A DNA stretch of 64,000 nt from an uncultured Sulfitobacter sp. (GTDB lineage Bacteria > Pseudomonadota > Alphaproteobacteria > Rhodobacterales > Rhodobacteraceae). A program made the translations under genes and the position numbers. Each line of letters begins with the position of its first letter. Position 1 is the first letter of the stretch. Positions 53,374 through 61,957 of the stretch are shown one piece after another. The notes below the pieces were generated by a model. The model was not told the origin of the DNA, did not search any database, and saw nothing but the letters and a program-made list of their open reading frames with translations. Where the stretch lies: assembly GCA_937138475.1 (NCBI GenBank), contig CAKZPD010000008.1:62001-126000 (forward strand), read 5' to 3'.

Positions 53374-54052
53374 GATCGTATTGATTGATGATGATGTTTC
53401 GTTTTGCCAAAGCGCCGCACGGGTTTTTCAGCAAAACGATATGGCGCTTTTGACTGTCAGCGATCCACAAATCGCCCGTTCCTTGAATTTCGCTTCATTC
53501 AAAGTGATTTTGCTGGATATTGATATGCCAGGCATTTCAGGGTTGGCGTTGTTGCCGGATATTCGCGCGACATCCCAGCCAGTGATCATCATGGTCTCAG
53601 GTCACAGCGATGCCGAGACGCGGGTGGCCTGTCTTGAAGGGGGGGCGGATTTCTTTTTTCCCAAACCTGTCGACCTGGCCGAGCTAAGCCTTGTTGCGAT
53701 GCGCGCGGTTGGGCGCAGGGGCACGCCGACTGGCGATGTCGGTCAATGGGTGCTGTCCGGACCGGAGTGTGCATTGCACACGCCAGATGGGCGTAACATC
53801 GGCCTTTCTGCGTCTGAATTCCGTTTGCTTGAACAGCTCTTTCACCAGGCGCCCGATCCCGTGTCAAAAGAATGCCTGACCCAGGTTGTGACCGGCGACG
53901 TGAACCGTGCGGCCGCCCATGCCCGCGCGCTCGAGGTGATGATATCGCGCCTGCGCCAAAGGGCGGGCAGCGGCGGCGTTCGGCTGCCGGTCAAGGCGTT
54001 GCGCAACGTAGGGTATGTGTTCCACGGCGCGGGGGTGATTGGCCGGGACTGA
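53357..54052 (+). CDS. OmpR-type response regulator
   Basis: A 231-residue two-domain regulator. The receiver has DDD at 11-13, phosphoacceptor Asp54 in ILLDIDMPG, and Lys in FPKPVD. The C-terminal winged helix has SASEFRLLEQLFHQAP and a VMISRLRQRAGSGG recognition helix, with VGYVFHG at the end. It is the partner of the kinase upstream. The divergent TPS locus is the likeliest neighbour target. Confidence 0.92.
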   Translation: MSKPAEIVLIDDDVSFCQSAARVFQQNDMALLTVSDPQIARSLNFASFKVILLDIDMPGISGLALLPDIRATSQPVIIMVSGHSDAETRVACLEGGADFFFPKPVDLAELSLVAMRAVGRRGTPTGDVGQWVLSGPECALHTPDGRNIGLSASEFRLLEQLFHQAPDPVSKECLTQVVTGDVNRAAAHARALEVMISRLRQRAGSGGVRLPVKALRNVGYVFHGAGVIGRD

Positions 54053-54165
54053 TCGCCAACGGCTGTGCCAGAGGCGGCGGGATAAACCGCTCAAAACTTG
54101 ACCCCACGCGCCCGTTTATCCCTTGTGCTGCCCCAAGATAGCGATTACCAAGCCGTCATTCGACA

Positions 54166-54255
54166 GGAGAGGTGCCGGAGTGGTCGAACGGGGCGGTCTC
54201 GAAAACCGTTGTGGGTGCAAGCCCACCCAGGGTTCGAATCCCTGTCTCTCCGCCA
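54166..54255 (+). tRNA. tRNA-Ser (anticodon CGA)
   Basis: A 90-base cloverleaf with encoded CCA (54253-54255). The acceptor stem GGAGAGG pairs with TCTCTCC (last pair G-T), the anticodon loop reads CTCGAAA, a long variable arm is present as in all serine tRNAs, the T loop is GGTTCGAATCC and the discriminator is G. It reads UCG codons. It marks the left edge of a compositionally different region. Confidence 0.95.
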
Positions 54256-54278
54256 CTTGCACATCGCAAACCCGAGAT

Positions 54279-54304
54279 AAGGCCCGCGACGGGGCCTTTT
54301 TTCT
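54279..54304 (+). terminator. Intrinsic terminator after tRNA-Ser
   Basis: AAGGCCC pairs with GGGCCTT around a 6-base loop, followed by a T-rich run (TTTTTTCTTTTTG). It is placed 23 bases after the tRNA. Confidence 0.85.
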
Positions 54305-54874
54305 TTTTGTTTCAAAGGGGTTTAGCGAGGCCATCCGACTTTCGGAGACTGTCAAAACGGTCAAAATCGGTCTCTGAACGCCCCGCGTCTCTTTCCACCC
54401 GCCCTTCATCCCAATCGAGACGCATTCAAAAATACACGTCTTTTCAGATGCTTGTCAAAATTGGGTTGCGCCGCAGTTGAAGCAGGCTCGACCGCTATCA
54501 ATGCGAACAGAGACACCCGAAGGCGGCGTGGTTGTGCGGGGTGGTGCGAATGCTCGAGTGGGTTAGGAGTACCCTGGGCGGACGGCGACGTCGCTGGGAC
54601 AGCGGTCACCGGATCCGAGACCTGTCATTCGCTGCAGTCTGCGGCAACGACCGAGAGGCGGACAAACCGGCCTTATGCAGATGCAGCCATTGCTCACGTA
54701 GCATTTACTCGCAGCCGCAGTGAGGAATATTTGGCAGCGCAGCATTTGTCACCGAAGCAGCCGTTCAGACCGATCAAGTACGCAGGATCCCAAACTGACC
54801 CTTCGCTGCACTGTGCATTCGAGTGTAGGCAACATAAAATTGGTTTCTGCCCCAGAGTATCGAGGGACCAAAGA
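54305..54874. other. Gene-poor stretch between tRNA-Ser and the LacI regulator
   Basis: About 570 bases of mixed composition with no convincing gene. One open frame of 156 codons (54452-54922) has no recognisable domain, high Arg/Cys content and an end that runs into the lacI-type gene on the other strand. The sequence looks like decayed DNA, as often seen beside tRNA integration sites; this is an impression, not a match. Confidence 0.5.
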
Positions 54875-55903
54875 TCATCGCGATACGCCATAGTGAGGTT
54901 TACAGGTGCCGCGTTCAATTAACGCGATTTCGCATCCAACTCTTTGCTTTTCCGTCAAATCACCCGTTATTGACCGGCTGAGGTAGTTCCCGGCCAAACG
55001 CCCGATTTCCCGAGCAGGCAAGCGGACAGTTGTCAGAGATGGTTCTACTTCGTTTGACCCTTTGAAATCCCCGATCCCGACGACTGACAGGTCTTCAGGA
55101 ATGTTCATGTTACAGGCCCGAGCTGCGTATAGCACACCCATCGCCAGAACATCATTGCCACATAAAACTCCGCTTGGCCTTTGTGGACTTCGTAAAAGGC
55201 GCAGGGCTGCAGATTTTGCGTCTGCGATGCTATAAGTGCTCTCAACATCCCAGTCCGGATTAATGTTGATACCCGCATTAATGAGGATTTTCTGCACCCC
55301 GCTGCGCCTGTCGCGTGCCCGATCATTGTCTTTGGTCGGAGGGAAGAGAAGGCCAATATCTCTATGCCCGAGACCGACAAGATGTTGTGCGGCCAATACC
55401 CCCGCCATTTTATTGTCAGCACCAATACAGGAAAGCCGAGAGGCCTCGCTATAATTCCACATTGTCACAGCCGGAATGTTCTGGCGAGCAATAAGCTCGT
55501 AGGTCTCTTGTGAATGGTCTTCACCAATAAGAGCCAATCCATCGACACGGTGTTCAAGGAATTTGCGCAAGGCGGCGTATTCCCTCTCCAGATCGTAACC
55601 ATGTGAGGCGATCAGAATGGTAAAACCGTGCGCGTCGACGCAATCGGAGAAGGCTTGGATCACTTCAGCAAAAATTGCATGGTCGATGGTAGGGACGACC
55701 AAACCAATCGTACCGCTGCGGATACCGTGCATGGTTTGAGCGGCACGATTACGGATATATCCCAGCTTACGCACCGCTGTATCGATCTTTTTACGAGTCG
55801 CGGGATTGACCAGCTCAGGATGGTTGAAAGAACGTGAAACCGTTGAAATGGAGACGTTAGCTCGTTTCGCAACAGCAAAAATATCTATTTTATTATCAGA
55901 CAT
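54875..55903 (-). CDS. LacI-family transcriptional regulator
   Basis: A 342-residue repressor-type regulator. The N-terminal helix-turn-helix is DIFAVAKRANVSISTVSRSFN, with hinge NRAAQTMHGIRSG. A periplasmic-binding-protein-like sensor domain spans about residues 62-335 (TIGLVVPTIDHAIF, GVLCGNDVLAMGVL, LSVVGIGDF). It is divergent from the TctABC transporter and enzyme genes, with a 98-base promoter region between, so it probably controls them in response to their substrate. Confidence 0.9.
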   Translation of the reverse strand: MSDNKIDIFAVAKRANVSISTVSRSFNHPELVNPATRKKIDTAVRKLGYIRNRAAQTMHGIRSGTIGLVVPTIDHAIFAEVIQAFSDCVDAHGFTILIASHGYDLEREYAALRKFLEHRVDGLALIGEDHSQETYELIARQNIPAVTMWNYSEASRLSCIGADNKMAGVLAAQHLVGLGHRDIGLLFPPTKDNDRARDRRSGVQKILINAGININPDWDVESTYSIADAKSAALRLLRSPQRPSGVLCGNDVLAMGVLYAARACNMNIPEDLSVVGIGDFKGSNEVEPSLTTVRLPAREIGRLAGNYLSRSITGDLTEKQRVGCEIALIERGTCKPHYGVSR

Positions 55904-56001
55904 TTAGACACCATTATTTGAGGTTTTATGAAAACATTTGCATTACTATTTTCATCACTTAACCTGTGAGGTCAACATAAGGTGACTTGGGGCGCTACCG
56001 A
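55904..56001. promoter_or_regulatory. Divergent promoter region of lacI-type gene and tctA
   Basis: The AT-rich intergenic region contains an inverted repeat ATGAAAA (55928-55934) and TTTTCAT (55949-55955) with 14 bases between. Distance is wide for a single LacI half-site pair, so the operator assignment is tentative. Confidence 0.4.
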
Positions 56002-57513
56002 ATGGAATTTATCTACTACTTTGGTGATGTCTTCACACCAATCAACTTTGGTTTGCTTTTACTGGGCACCATCGGCGGATTAATCCTTGGTGCCACGCCC
56101 GGGCTATCGCCGACAATGGCAGTCGCTTTGCTGATCCCTTTCACCTTCCAGCTTGAGGCGGCACAAGGTCTAATTCTGTTGGGTGCAGCTTATACGTCGA
56201 CTGTCGCGGGCGGCGCGGTTTCGGCGATCCTGCTTAAGATTCCGGGCGCGCCTGCCAACATCGCAACCACACTGGATGGCCACGCGATGGCCCTTAAAGG
56301 TGAAGGAGCAAAGGCGCTGCAGCTGTCGTTCCTATCCTCGGCTGTTGGTGGCGTTTTTGGTGTGCTCTTGCTAATCTTTCTGACGCCTGTCTTGGCGCAA
56401 TGGGCGCTTTCTTTCGGTCCCAGCCATTTGTTCTGGCTTGCGATCCTCGGCGTGACAGTGATCGGATCGCTCGACTCTGCCTCGGTCGTAAAAGGGTTGT
56501 TATCAGGCTGTATAGGTCTGTGGCTTGCAACGATTGGTTTTGATGACATCATGGGAGCACAGCGTTTCATATTCCATCCATCATTGGGTGGCGGTATCAA
56601 CATCATCGCTGCACTGATCGGGTTGTTTGCGATACCTCAAGTAATCACCATGTTCGCCAAGGGCCGCAAAAACGATGGCACCGAAGCTATCAAAGTGCAG
56701 AAGCATCCGATCAAGAGCGCGGTCTCGGAGCTGTTTCGCTATAAGCGCGCAATGGGCATTGGCACGATAACAGGTTCGATCATCGGGCTTATTCCCGGTG
56801 TTGGCGGTCAGATTGCGGGCCTTGTGGCCTACGATCAATCTAAGAAATTCAGCCCTGACAAAGACAAATTTGGCACAGGCCATCCTGAGGGATTGATCGC
56901 CGCTGAATCTGCAAACAACGCCATGGTTGGACCTTCGCTGGTGCCGCTGCTCACGCTCTCAATTCCGGGATCGCCCACGGCGGCAGTTCTACTTGGTGGA
57001 CTTCTGATCCATGGTATTTTTCCAGGCACCGACTTGTTCGACAATCATCCAGACGTGGCGTGGACATTCATTAATTCCATGCTGATTGGACAGATCCTGA
57101 TGTGTATTTTCGGGCTCTATGTGGCTGGAATGGCGGCACGGGTTGCGCAAGTACCGCAGTCGATGATGGCAGCGATCGTTCTGGGCCTTGCTGTGTTCGG
57201 CAGCTACTCAGTCCAGTCCAGTATGGGGGATGTCTATGTCATGGCGTCACTTGGGGTGATGATGTATTTTCTTGAACGATTTGGCTTTTCTGCCGCCCCC
57301 TTGGTGCTTGGTCTGATCCTTGGGCCAATAGCAGAATCCAATTTTATTCAAGGCAGCATGATTGCCACTGCTACAGACGGCTTGGCCCCTTATTTCTTGA
57401 CCGGTCCGTTGAACCTGTTCCTCATCGCGGTCGTAGTCCTTTCGGTTCTCTACTCCGCCTACATGGAACTGCGCACACGGCGCTACACGTCAAAAGAGGA
57501 GATCATGGGATGA
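56002..57513 (+). CDS. tctA: Tripartite tricarboxylate transporter permease, large subunit (TctA)
   Basis: A 503-residue polytopic membrane protein of the TctA family. The N-terminal LLLGTIGGLILGATPGLSPTMAVALLIPFTF segment and GLIPGVGGQIAGLVAYDQSKK with HPEGLIAAESANNAM are diagnostic. It works with TctB and the binding protein TctC as a secondary importer of small organic anions. The start is ATG 56002; a TTG at 55987 with AAGGTG upstream is possible. The stop overlaps tctB by 4 bases. Confidence 0.93.
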   Translation: MEFIYYFGDVFTPINFGLLLLGTIGGLILGATPGLSPTMAVALLIPFTFQLEAAQGLILLGAAYTSTVAGGAVSAILLKIPGAPANIATTLDGHAMALKGEGAKALQLSFLSSAVGGVFGVLLLIFLTPVLAQWALSFGPSHLFWLAILGVTVIGSLDSASVVKGLLSGCIGLWLATIGFDDIMGAQRFIFHPSLGGGINIIAALIGLFAIPQVITMFAKGRKNDGTEAIKVQKHPIKSAVSELFRYKRAMGIGTITGSIIGLIPGVGGQIAGLVAYDQSKKFSPDKDKFGTGHPEGLIAAESANNAMVGPSLVPLLTLSIPGSPTAAVLLGGLLIHGIFPGTDLFDNHPDVAWTFINSMLIGQILMCIFGLYVAGMAARVAQVPQSMMAAIVLGLAVFGSYSVQSSMGDVYVMASLGVMMYFLERFGFSAAPLVLGLILGPIAESNFIQGSMIATATDGLAPYFLTGPLNLFLIAVVVLSVLYSAYMELRTRRYTSKEEIMG

Positions 57514-57980
57514 ACAACGTCACACTGCCGCGTTTTCAACATATCATCGGGTCCGGTATTGTCTCCGCTGTCGGCGCAACGGTCTGCTACATCAGCTATA
57601 CGCAGCAGCCTTCGGAGGCATTCTTGTTTCCGCGCCTTATCGCGACTGTATTTGTGGTTCTGGCGCTTTGGACATTCGTAAAAGCCTGTCTTGGCTGGAC
57701 CAAAGTCGGCAACGGTATATCGCTCACCCAGTTCCGTAACCTTGCCCCCGGCCTGATCATCGCGCTGATCTATATCTTTTGGGCGGCCAAGGGTTTGGGG
57801 TTCTACACTGCGACATCAATCGCATTCTTTATTCTGCTCAGCTTGTATGATCCAGCCCCCCACGGGGTGCTGATATCATGGATTAAGCGCATCATCACAA
57901 CGGCCTGCTTTATGGCCGTTATGTACGGTCTCTTCGCACTATTACTCAAAGTTTACACACCGCGAGAGATATTTTTCTGA
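57510..57980 (+). CDS. tctB: Tripartite tricarboxylate transporter, small subunit (TctB)
   Basis: A 156-residue protein with four hydrophobic helices, matching the TctB fold and size. It contains SEAFLFPRLIATVFVVLALWTF (PRLIA near residue 40) and a final VYTPREIFF. Sequence conservation in TctB is low, so the call leans on size, helices and its place between tctA and tctC. Confidence 0.87.
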   Translation: MNNVTLPRFQHIIGSGIVSAVGATVCYISYTQQPSEAFLFPRLIATVFVVLALWTFVKACLGWTKVGNGISLTQFRNLAPGLIIALIYIFWAAKGLGFYTATSIAFFILLSLYDPAPHGVLISWIKRIITTACFMAVMYGLFALLLKVYTPREIFF

Positions 57981-58020
57981 ACCGCACAAGCGGCAGAACT
58001 CATCCTAGGGAGGAACGATA

Positions 58021-58989
58021 ATGAAACATCTACTAGCAGGGGCCGCGATTGCCCTCATGGGCCTGACCCAATCCGCGACTGCGGACGGACATGCCAACTA
58101 TCCAGAGCGTCCCATCATGATGATGGTCAGCTACGGTGCCGGCGGTGCGACCGATTTTCAGGCGCGCATTGTGACAATGACCTCAGGCAACGAGGATGCT
58201 TTGGGCATGCCCATCGCGATCCTGAACAAACCGGGTGCTGGCGGTCGTGTGGGTTGGAACTGGCTTGCGACCCAAGCTGAGGCAGACGGATATACGCTGG
58301 GGGCATACAATATACCGCACTTTATTGCTCAGTCGATCGAGGGCGGCGTCGAATACAGTGCTGCGTCGTTCGAACCCATTGCAAATTGGGGCGCCGACCC
58401 CGCTGTGTTGGTTGTCGGCAAAGACAGCGCATTCAACACGCTTCAGGACGTGGTCGATTTTGCCAAGGCGAACCCCGGCAAGCTGACGACATCGGGCGCT
58501 GGTCTGTTTGTGGGCCACCACATCGCAGCACTTCAGATGGAGAAAGCTGGCGAAATGAAGATGGCCTATATTCCCACCAAAGGCGGCGGTGCCGCTGCAA
58601 TGAAAGCAGTCATTGCGGGCGACGTTATGGCAGGCATCAACAATCTGTCCGATGCATTCCGTGCAGCACAAGCAGGTAACGTCAAAATTCTCGCCGTAGC
58701 TGATCTGGAACGCAACGAGTTCTTGCCTGACGTGCCGACAATGATGGAAAGCGGTCTGGACGTCGACAATGCTTCCGTGAACTTTCGCGGTGTAATGGTC
58801 CCAAAAGGCACACCGCAAGCGATCATCGACAAGCTGGCAGCGACTGTACCGACCATGTTCGAGAACAGCAGAGTTGCAGGCAAGATGAAAGCGGGTGGAT
58901 CACCAATGCATGTGATGAACCGCGACGAAGTTCTGGCGATGTGGGCCGCGCGTGAAGAAACTTTGAAAGAGCTGCTCGCAGGTCTGTAG
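58021..58989 (+). CDS. tctC: Tripartite tricarboxylate transporter substrate-binding protein (TctC)
   Basis: A 322-residue periplasmic binding protein with a signal peptide (cleavage near ATA-DGH). Family features include NYPERPIMMMVSYGAGGATDFQAR and a GAGGRVGWNWLA loop that coordinates a carboxylate. A GGGAGGAA ribosome site precedes the ATG. The cargo is not readable; the downstream enzymes suggest a small sulfonate or carboxylate. Confidence 0.9.
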   Translation: MKHLLAGAAIALMGLTQSATADGHANYPERPIMMMVSYGAGGATDFQARIVTMTSGNEDALGMPIAILNKPGAGGRVGWNWLATQAEADGYTLGAYNIPHFIAQSIEGGVEYSAASFEPIANWGADPAVLVVGKDSAFNTLQDVVDFAKANPGKLTTSGAGLFVGHHIAALQMEKAGEMKMAYIPTKGGGAAAMKAVIAGDVMAGINNLSDAFRAAQAGNVKILAVADLERNEFLPDVPTMMESGLDVDNASVNFRGVMVPKGTPQAIIDKLAATVPTMFENSRVAGKMKAGGSPMHVMNRDEVLAMWAAREETLKELLAGL

Positions 58990-59004
58990 GGCTAGAAAAA
59001 TCTT

Positions 59005-59032
59005 ATCCCCTCCCGCCCGTTCGGGTGGGGAT
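59005..59032 (+). terminator. Hairpin between tctC and the aldehyde dehydrogenase gene
   Basis: ATCCCC pairs with GGGGAT, with an inner CCCG-TT-CGGG helix. It has no T run, so it may stabilise the tctABC message or partly terminate, giving different levels of transporter and enzymes. Confidence 0.45.
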
Positions 59033-59062
59033 TGCCCTAAAACCAATAGGATACCGACCAAC

Positions 59063-60466
59063 ATGACTGTTCTTGATGATATTGCCGAAGTAGAGGCCAC
59101 CGTTGCCAGTGCGCGTGCCGCACAGGTGCGTTTTGAGGCCCACGGCTCCCAAATCAAGTATGATCGCGCCGCTCAGGCTGCTGCTTGGGCGATTATGGAA
59201 CCTGGTCGGAATACTCACCTTGCTGAGTTGGCGGTTGAGACGACCGGCTTGGGCAATGTTCCTGACAAGATAACCAAAAACCATCGCAAAACGCTGGGTC
59301 TAATGCGCGATATCGCAACGGCCAAGACACACGGCATCATTAGCGAAGACGCCGAGACTGGGATCACGCAGATCGCGCGCCCCATCGGGGTGATCGGTGC
59401 GGTTGTTCCCTCGACCAACCCTGCGGCAACGCCTGCAAACAACATTATCAACGCACTCAAGTGCGGCAATGCAATTGTATTGTCTCCCTCGCCCAAAGGC
59501 GTACCCGCCTGCGAAGCCCTGATCGGCTATATCCATGCGGAATTCGACAAGATCGGCGAGGACCATGATTTGGTGCAGATGGTCCGTGGCAAGGGCAGCA
59601 AAGAGAAAACCCAACGCCTGCTCGAAATTAGCGATCTGATCGTCGTCACCGGATCTCAAAACAACGTCAAACGGGCCTATACCTCAGGCACACCTGCCTT
59701 GGCCGTGGGGGCGGGCAATGTGACGGTCATTGTGGACGAGACCTGTGATCTGGATGACGCCGCCCAGAAAATTACAGCATCCAAAACATTCGATAATGCA
59801 ACGTCCTGCTCGTCCGAGAACTCGATCGTTGTTGTTGACGCCGTCTACGATGATTTCATCGTAGCACTGGCAAAGGCGGGCGGTGCGCGGATCACAGATG
59901 AGGCCGCAATTGTCGCCAAACTATGGCCCGACGGGCATCTGAACCGGTCCGTCATCGCACAAGACGCCGACAAAATGCTGCAAGCGCTGGAAATGGAGGG
60001 CACGGTACCTTCCGACACCAAATTCCTTGCCGTCGAAACAACCGGGATAGGGCCGGATCATCCATTGTCGGGTGAGAAGCTGTCGCGCGTTGCCGCACTT
60101 TACCGTGCAGCTGACTTTGACGGCGCAGTGAATATCACCCAGCGCATCATGGCGTTTCAAGGTGCTGGCCACTCTGTTGGCATCCATACGGCAAATGCGG
60201 ACCGCCCAATCGAGATCGGTACGCGTATTCCTACCTGCCGTGTCATCGTCAATCAGGCACACACCTTTGCCACAGGTGGATCATTCACCAATGGCATGCC
60301 GTTCTCCCTCTCAATGGGATGCGGATCATGGGGCGGTAATTCGATTGATGATAACGTGCATTGGAAACACTTCATGCAGACCGTCAAAATCATTCGCGAA
60401 ATCCCCGCACGCGAGCCAAAGGTTGAGGATATCTTTTCCGACTATTGGAAAGCTGCTGGTCAATGA
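59063..60466 (+). CDS. CoA-acylating aldehyde dehydrogenase, sulfoacetaldehyde dehydrogenase (SauS) type
   Basis: A 467-residue NAD(P)-dependent enzyme. PIGVIGAVVPSTNPAATPANNIINALKCGNAIVLSPSPKG holds the Rossmann and substrate motifs, of which PSTNPAATP is the clearest. The catalytic Cys lies in FDNATSCSSENS, as in acylating acetaldehyde and sulfoacetaldehyde dehydrogenases. Length and pattern recall SauS of Cupriavidus necator, which turns sulfoacetyl-CoA into sulfoacetaldehyde. It is coupled to the ligase by a 4-base overlap, the same pairing as sauS-sauT. Other small acyl-CoAs remain possible substrates. Confidence 0.75.
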   Translation: MTVLDDIAEVEATVASARAAQVRFEAHGSQIKYDRAAQAAAWAIMEPGRNTHLAELAVETTGLGNVPDKITKNHRKTLGLMRDIATAKTHGIISEDAETGITQIARPIGVIGAVVPSTNPAATPANNIINALKCGNAIVLSPSPKGVPACEALIGYIHAEFDKIGEDHDLVQMVRGKGSKEKTQRLLEISDLIVVTGSQNNVKRAYTSGTPALAVGAGNVTVIVDETCDLDDAAQKITASKTFDNATSCSSENSIVVVDAVYDDFIVALAKAGGARITDEAAIVAKLWPDGHLNRSVIAQDADKMLQALEMEGTVPSDTKFLAVETTGIGPDHPLSGEKLSRVAALYRAADFDGAVNITQRIMAFQGAGHSVGIHTANADRPIEIGTRIPTCRVIVNQAHTFATGGSFTNGMPFSLSMGCGSWGGNSIDDNVHWKHFMQTVKIIREIPAREPKVEDIFSDYWKAAGQ

Positions 60467-61947
60467 ACTTCTCACATGAGACGCCACCTCTTGGCACGGT
60501 GCGCGACTGGCTTGATTTCCGCGCAGAAGCGGATGGGACAGCCTTTGTCTTTACTGACGGCAGCGCGCCCCTAAGCTGGAACGATCTGCGCATAGGTGCC
60601 ATTGAGATCGCGCAGGCCCTCACCGCACAAGGGATAGCCAAAAGCGAAAGCGTCGCGATCCTTCAGCCCAACGGGCGCGAAGGTGTTCTGGCTTTTTATG
60701 GCGCGGTCTATGGCGGGTTTCGTGCGACGATGGTCAATCTTGCGGCGGGACGCGATGCGATTACCTACGCGCTTGAGCATTCTGAAGCGCGTATTGCCTT
60801 GGTGCATGACAGTGTCAGTGAGATTTATCAAAATGCCCGACCAGATCGGATGCAGCGCATCACGTCCTTTCAGAGCGAAGAAATATCGCTCCACCAGATC
60901 AACGCGGCTGATCACGCCTTACTCATGTACACCTCTGGCACAACTGGTCGGCCAAAGGGTGTCGTACATACACATTCCAGTCTTTTGGCTGGAGGCTGGA
61001 CATCCGCAATCGCACATCACTTAACTGATCAGGACCGTGCGCTTTGTGTTCTGCCCATCTGTCATATTAACGGCTTGTGTGTCTCGGTCATGGGGGCATT
61101 GGTCTCTGGCGGTACGGTTATCATGGCGCAAAAATTTTCTGCCAGCCAGTTCTGGGACCAGATCAGCACACATGAGGTGTCATGGTTTTCCGTTGTTCCG
61201 ACCATCATTTCACACTTGCTGCACAGTGACAAAAACCCCGATGCAAAAAGCAAAGCGCGCCTGCGGTTTGGACGCTCGGCATCTTCCCCCTTATCCCCCG
61301 ATGTTCAAACGGCCTTTGAGACGCGCTTTGATATGCCTATCATAGAGACGATGGGCTTGACCGAAACAGCGGCCCAAATCTTGTCCAACCCCCTACCGCC
61401 TGGAACCCGCAAGATAGGCTCACCCGGAATTGCCTTTGGAAACGAAGTGACAATCCTTGCATCCGACCTCAGCGAATGTGCGGTCAATGTTGAGGGTGAA
61501 ATCGCCGTTCGTGGGCCAAACGTAATGTTGGAATATCTTAGAAATCCGGAAGCCACGAAATCGACGTTTCATGGTGATTGGCTGCGCACCGGTGATTTGG
61601 GACGCAAGGACGCGAACGGATACCTGTTTGTAACAGGACGCCTGAAAGAGCTGATCATCAAAGGCGGTGAGAATATCGCTCCTCGCGAGATTGACGAAGC
61701 GCTGTATTCCCACAGTGACGTGGTTGAGGCCGCGGCCTTTTCCCGCCCTTGCAAAACATATGGTGAGCGCATTGAGGCAGCAGTAAGCGTCTGTGAAGGA
61801 TCGACCCTGACAGAACCCGACTTGATCTCGATCTGCGTCGAAAAGCTTGGAAAGTTCAAATCGCCTGACACCGTGCATTTTTTGAGTGAACTGCCCAAGG
61901 GGCCTTCGGGTAAGATCCAGCGGCTCAAACTGCAAGAAACTCTATAA
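60463..61947 (+). CDS. Acyl-CoA ligase, sulfoacetate-CoA ligase (SauT) type
   Basis: A 494-residue adenylate-forming enzyme from ATG 60463, which overlaps the dehydrogenase stop. Motifs: P-loop MYTSGTTGRPKGVVHTH near residue 150, TMGLTETAAQI near 295, WLRTGDLG near 370, and PKGPSGKIQR at the end. Beside a SauS-type dehydrogenase, a TctABC importer and a LacI regulator, activation of sulfoacetate is a good hypothesis. In the Cupriavidus model uptake is by an MFS protein (SauU) rather than TctABC, and Xsc and Pta are not in this window. Confidence 0.72.
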   Translation: MNFSHETPPLGTVRDWLDFRAEADGTAFVFTDGSAPLSWNDLRIGAIEIAQALTAQGIAKSESVAILQPNGREGVLAFYGAVYGGFRATMVNLAAGRDAITYALEHSEARIALVHDSVSEIYQNARPDRMQRITSFQSEEISLHQINAADHALLMYTSGTTGRPKGVVHTHSSLLAGGWTSAIAHHLTDQDRALCVLPICHINGLCVSVMGALVSGGTVIMAQKFSASQFWDQISTHEVSWFSVVPTIISHLLHSDKNPDAKSKARLRFGRSASSPLSPDVQTAFETRFDMPIIETMGLTETAAQILSNPLPPGTRKIGSPGIAFGNEVTILASDLSECAVNVEGEIAVRGPNVMLEYLRNPEATKSTFHGDWLRTGDLGRKDANGYLFVTGRLKELIIKGGENIAPREIDEALYSHSDVVEAAAFSRPCKTYGERIEAAVSVCEGSTLTEPDLISICVEKLGKFKSPDTVHFLSELPKGPSGKIQRLKLQETL

Positions 61948-61957
61948 AGTTCACGAT

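Noticed and set aside
54098..54280. Open frames running through the tRNA-Ser
   Set aside because: The sequence is fully explained by the tRNA cloverleaf.
54452..54922. 156-codon open frame after the tRNA
   Set aside because: No ribosome site, no domain, unusual Arg/Cys composition, and overlap with the lacI-type gene end.
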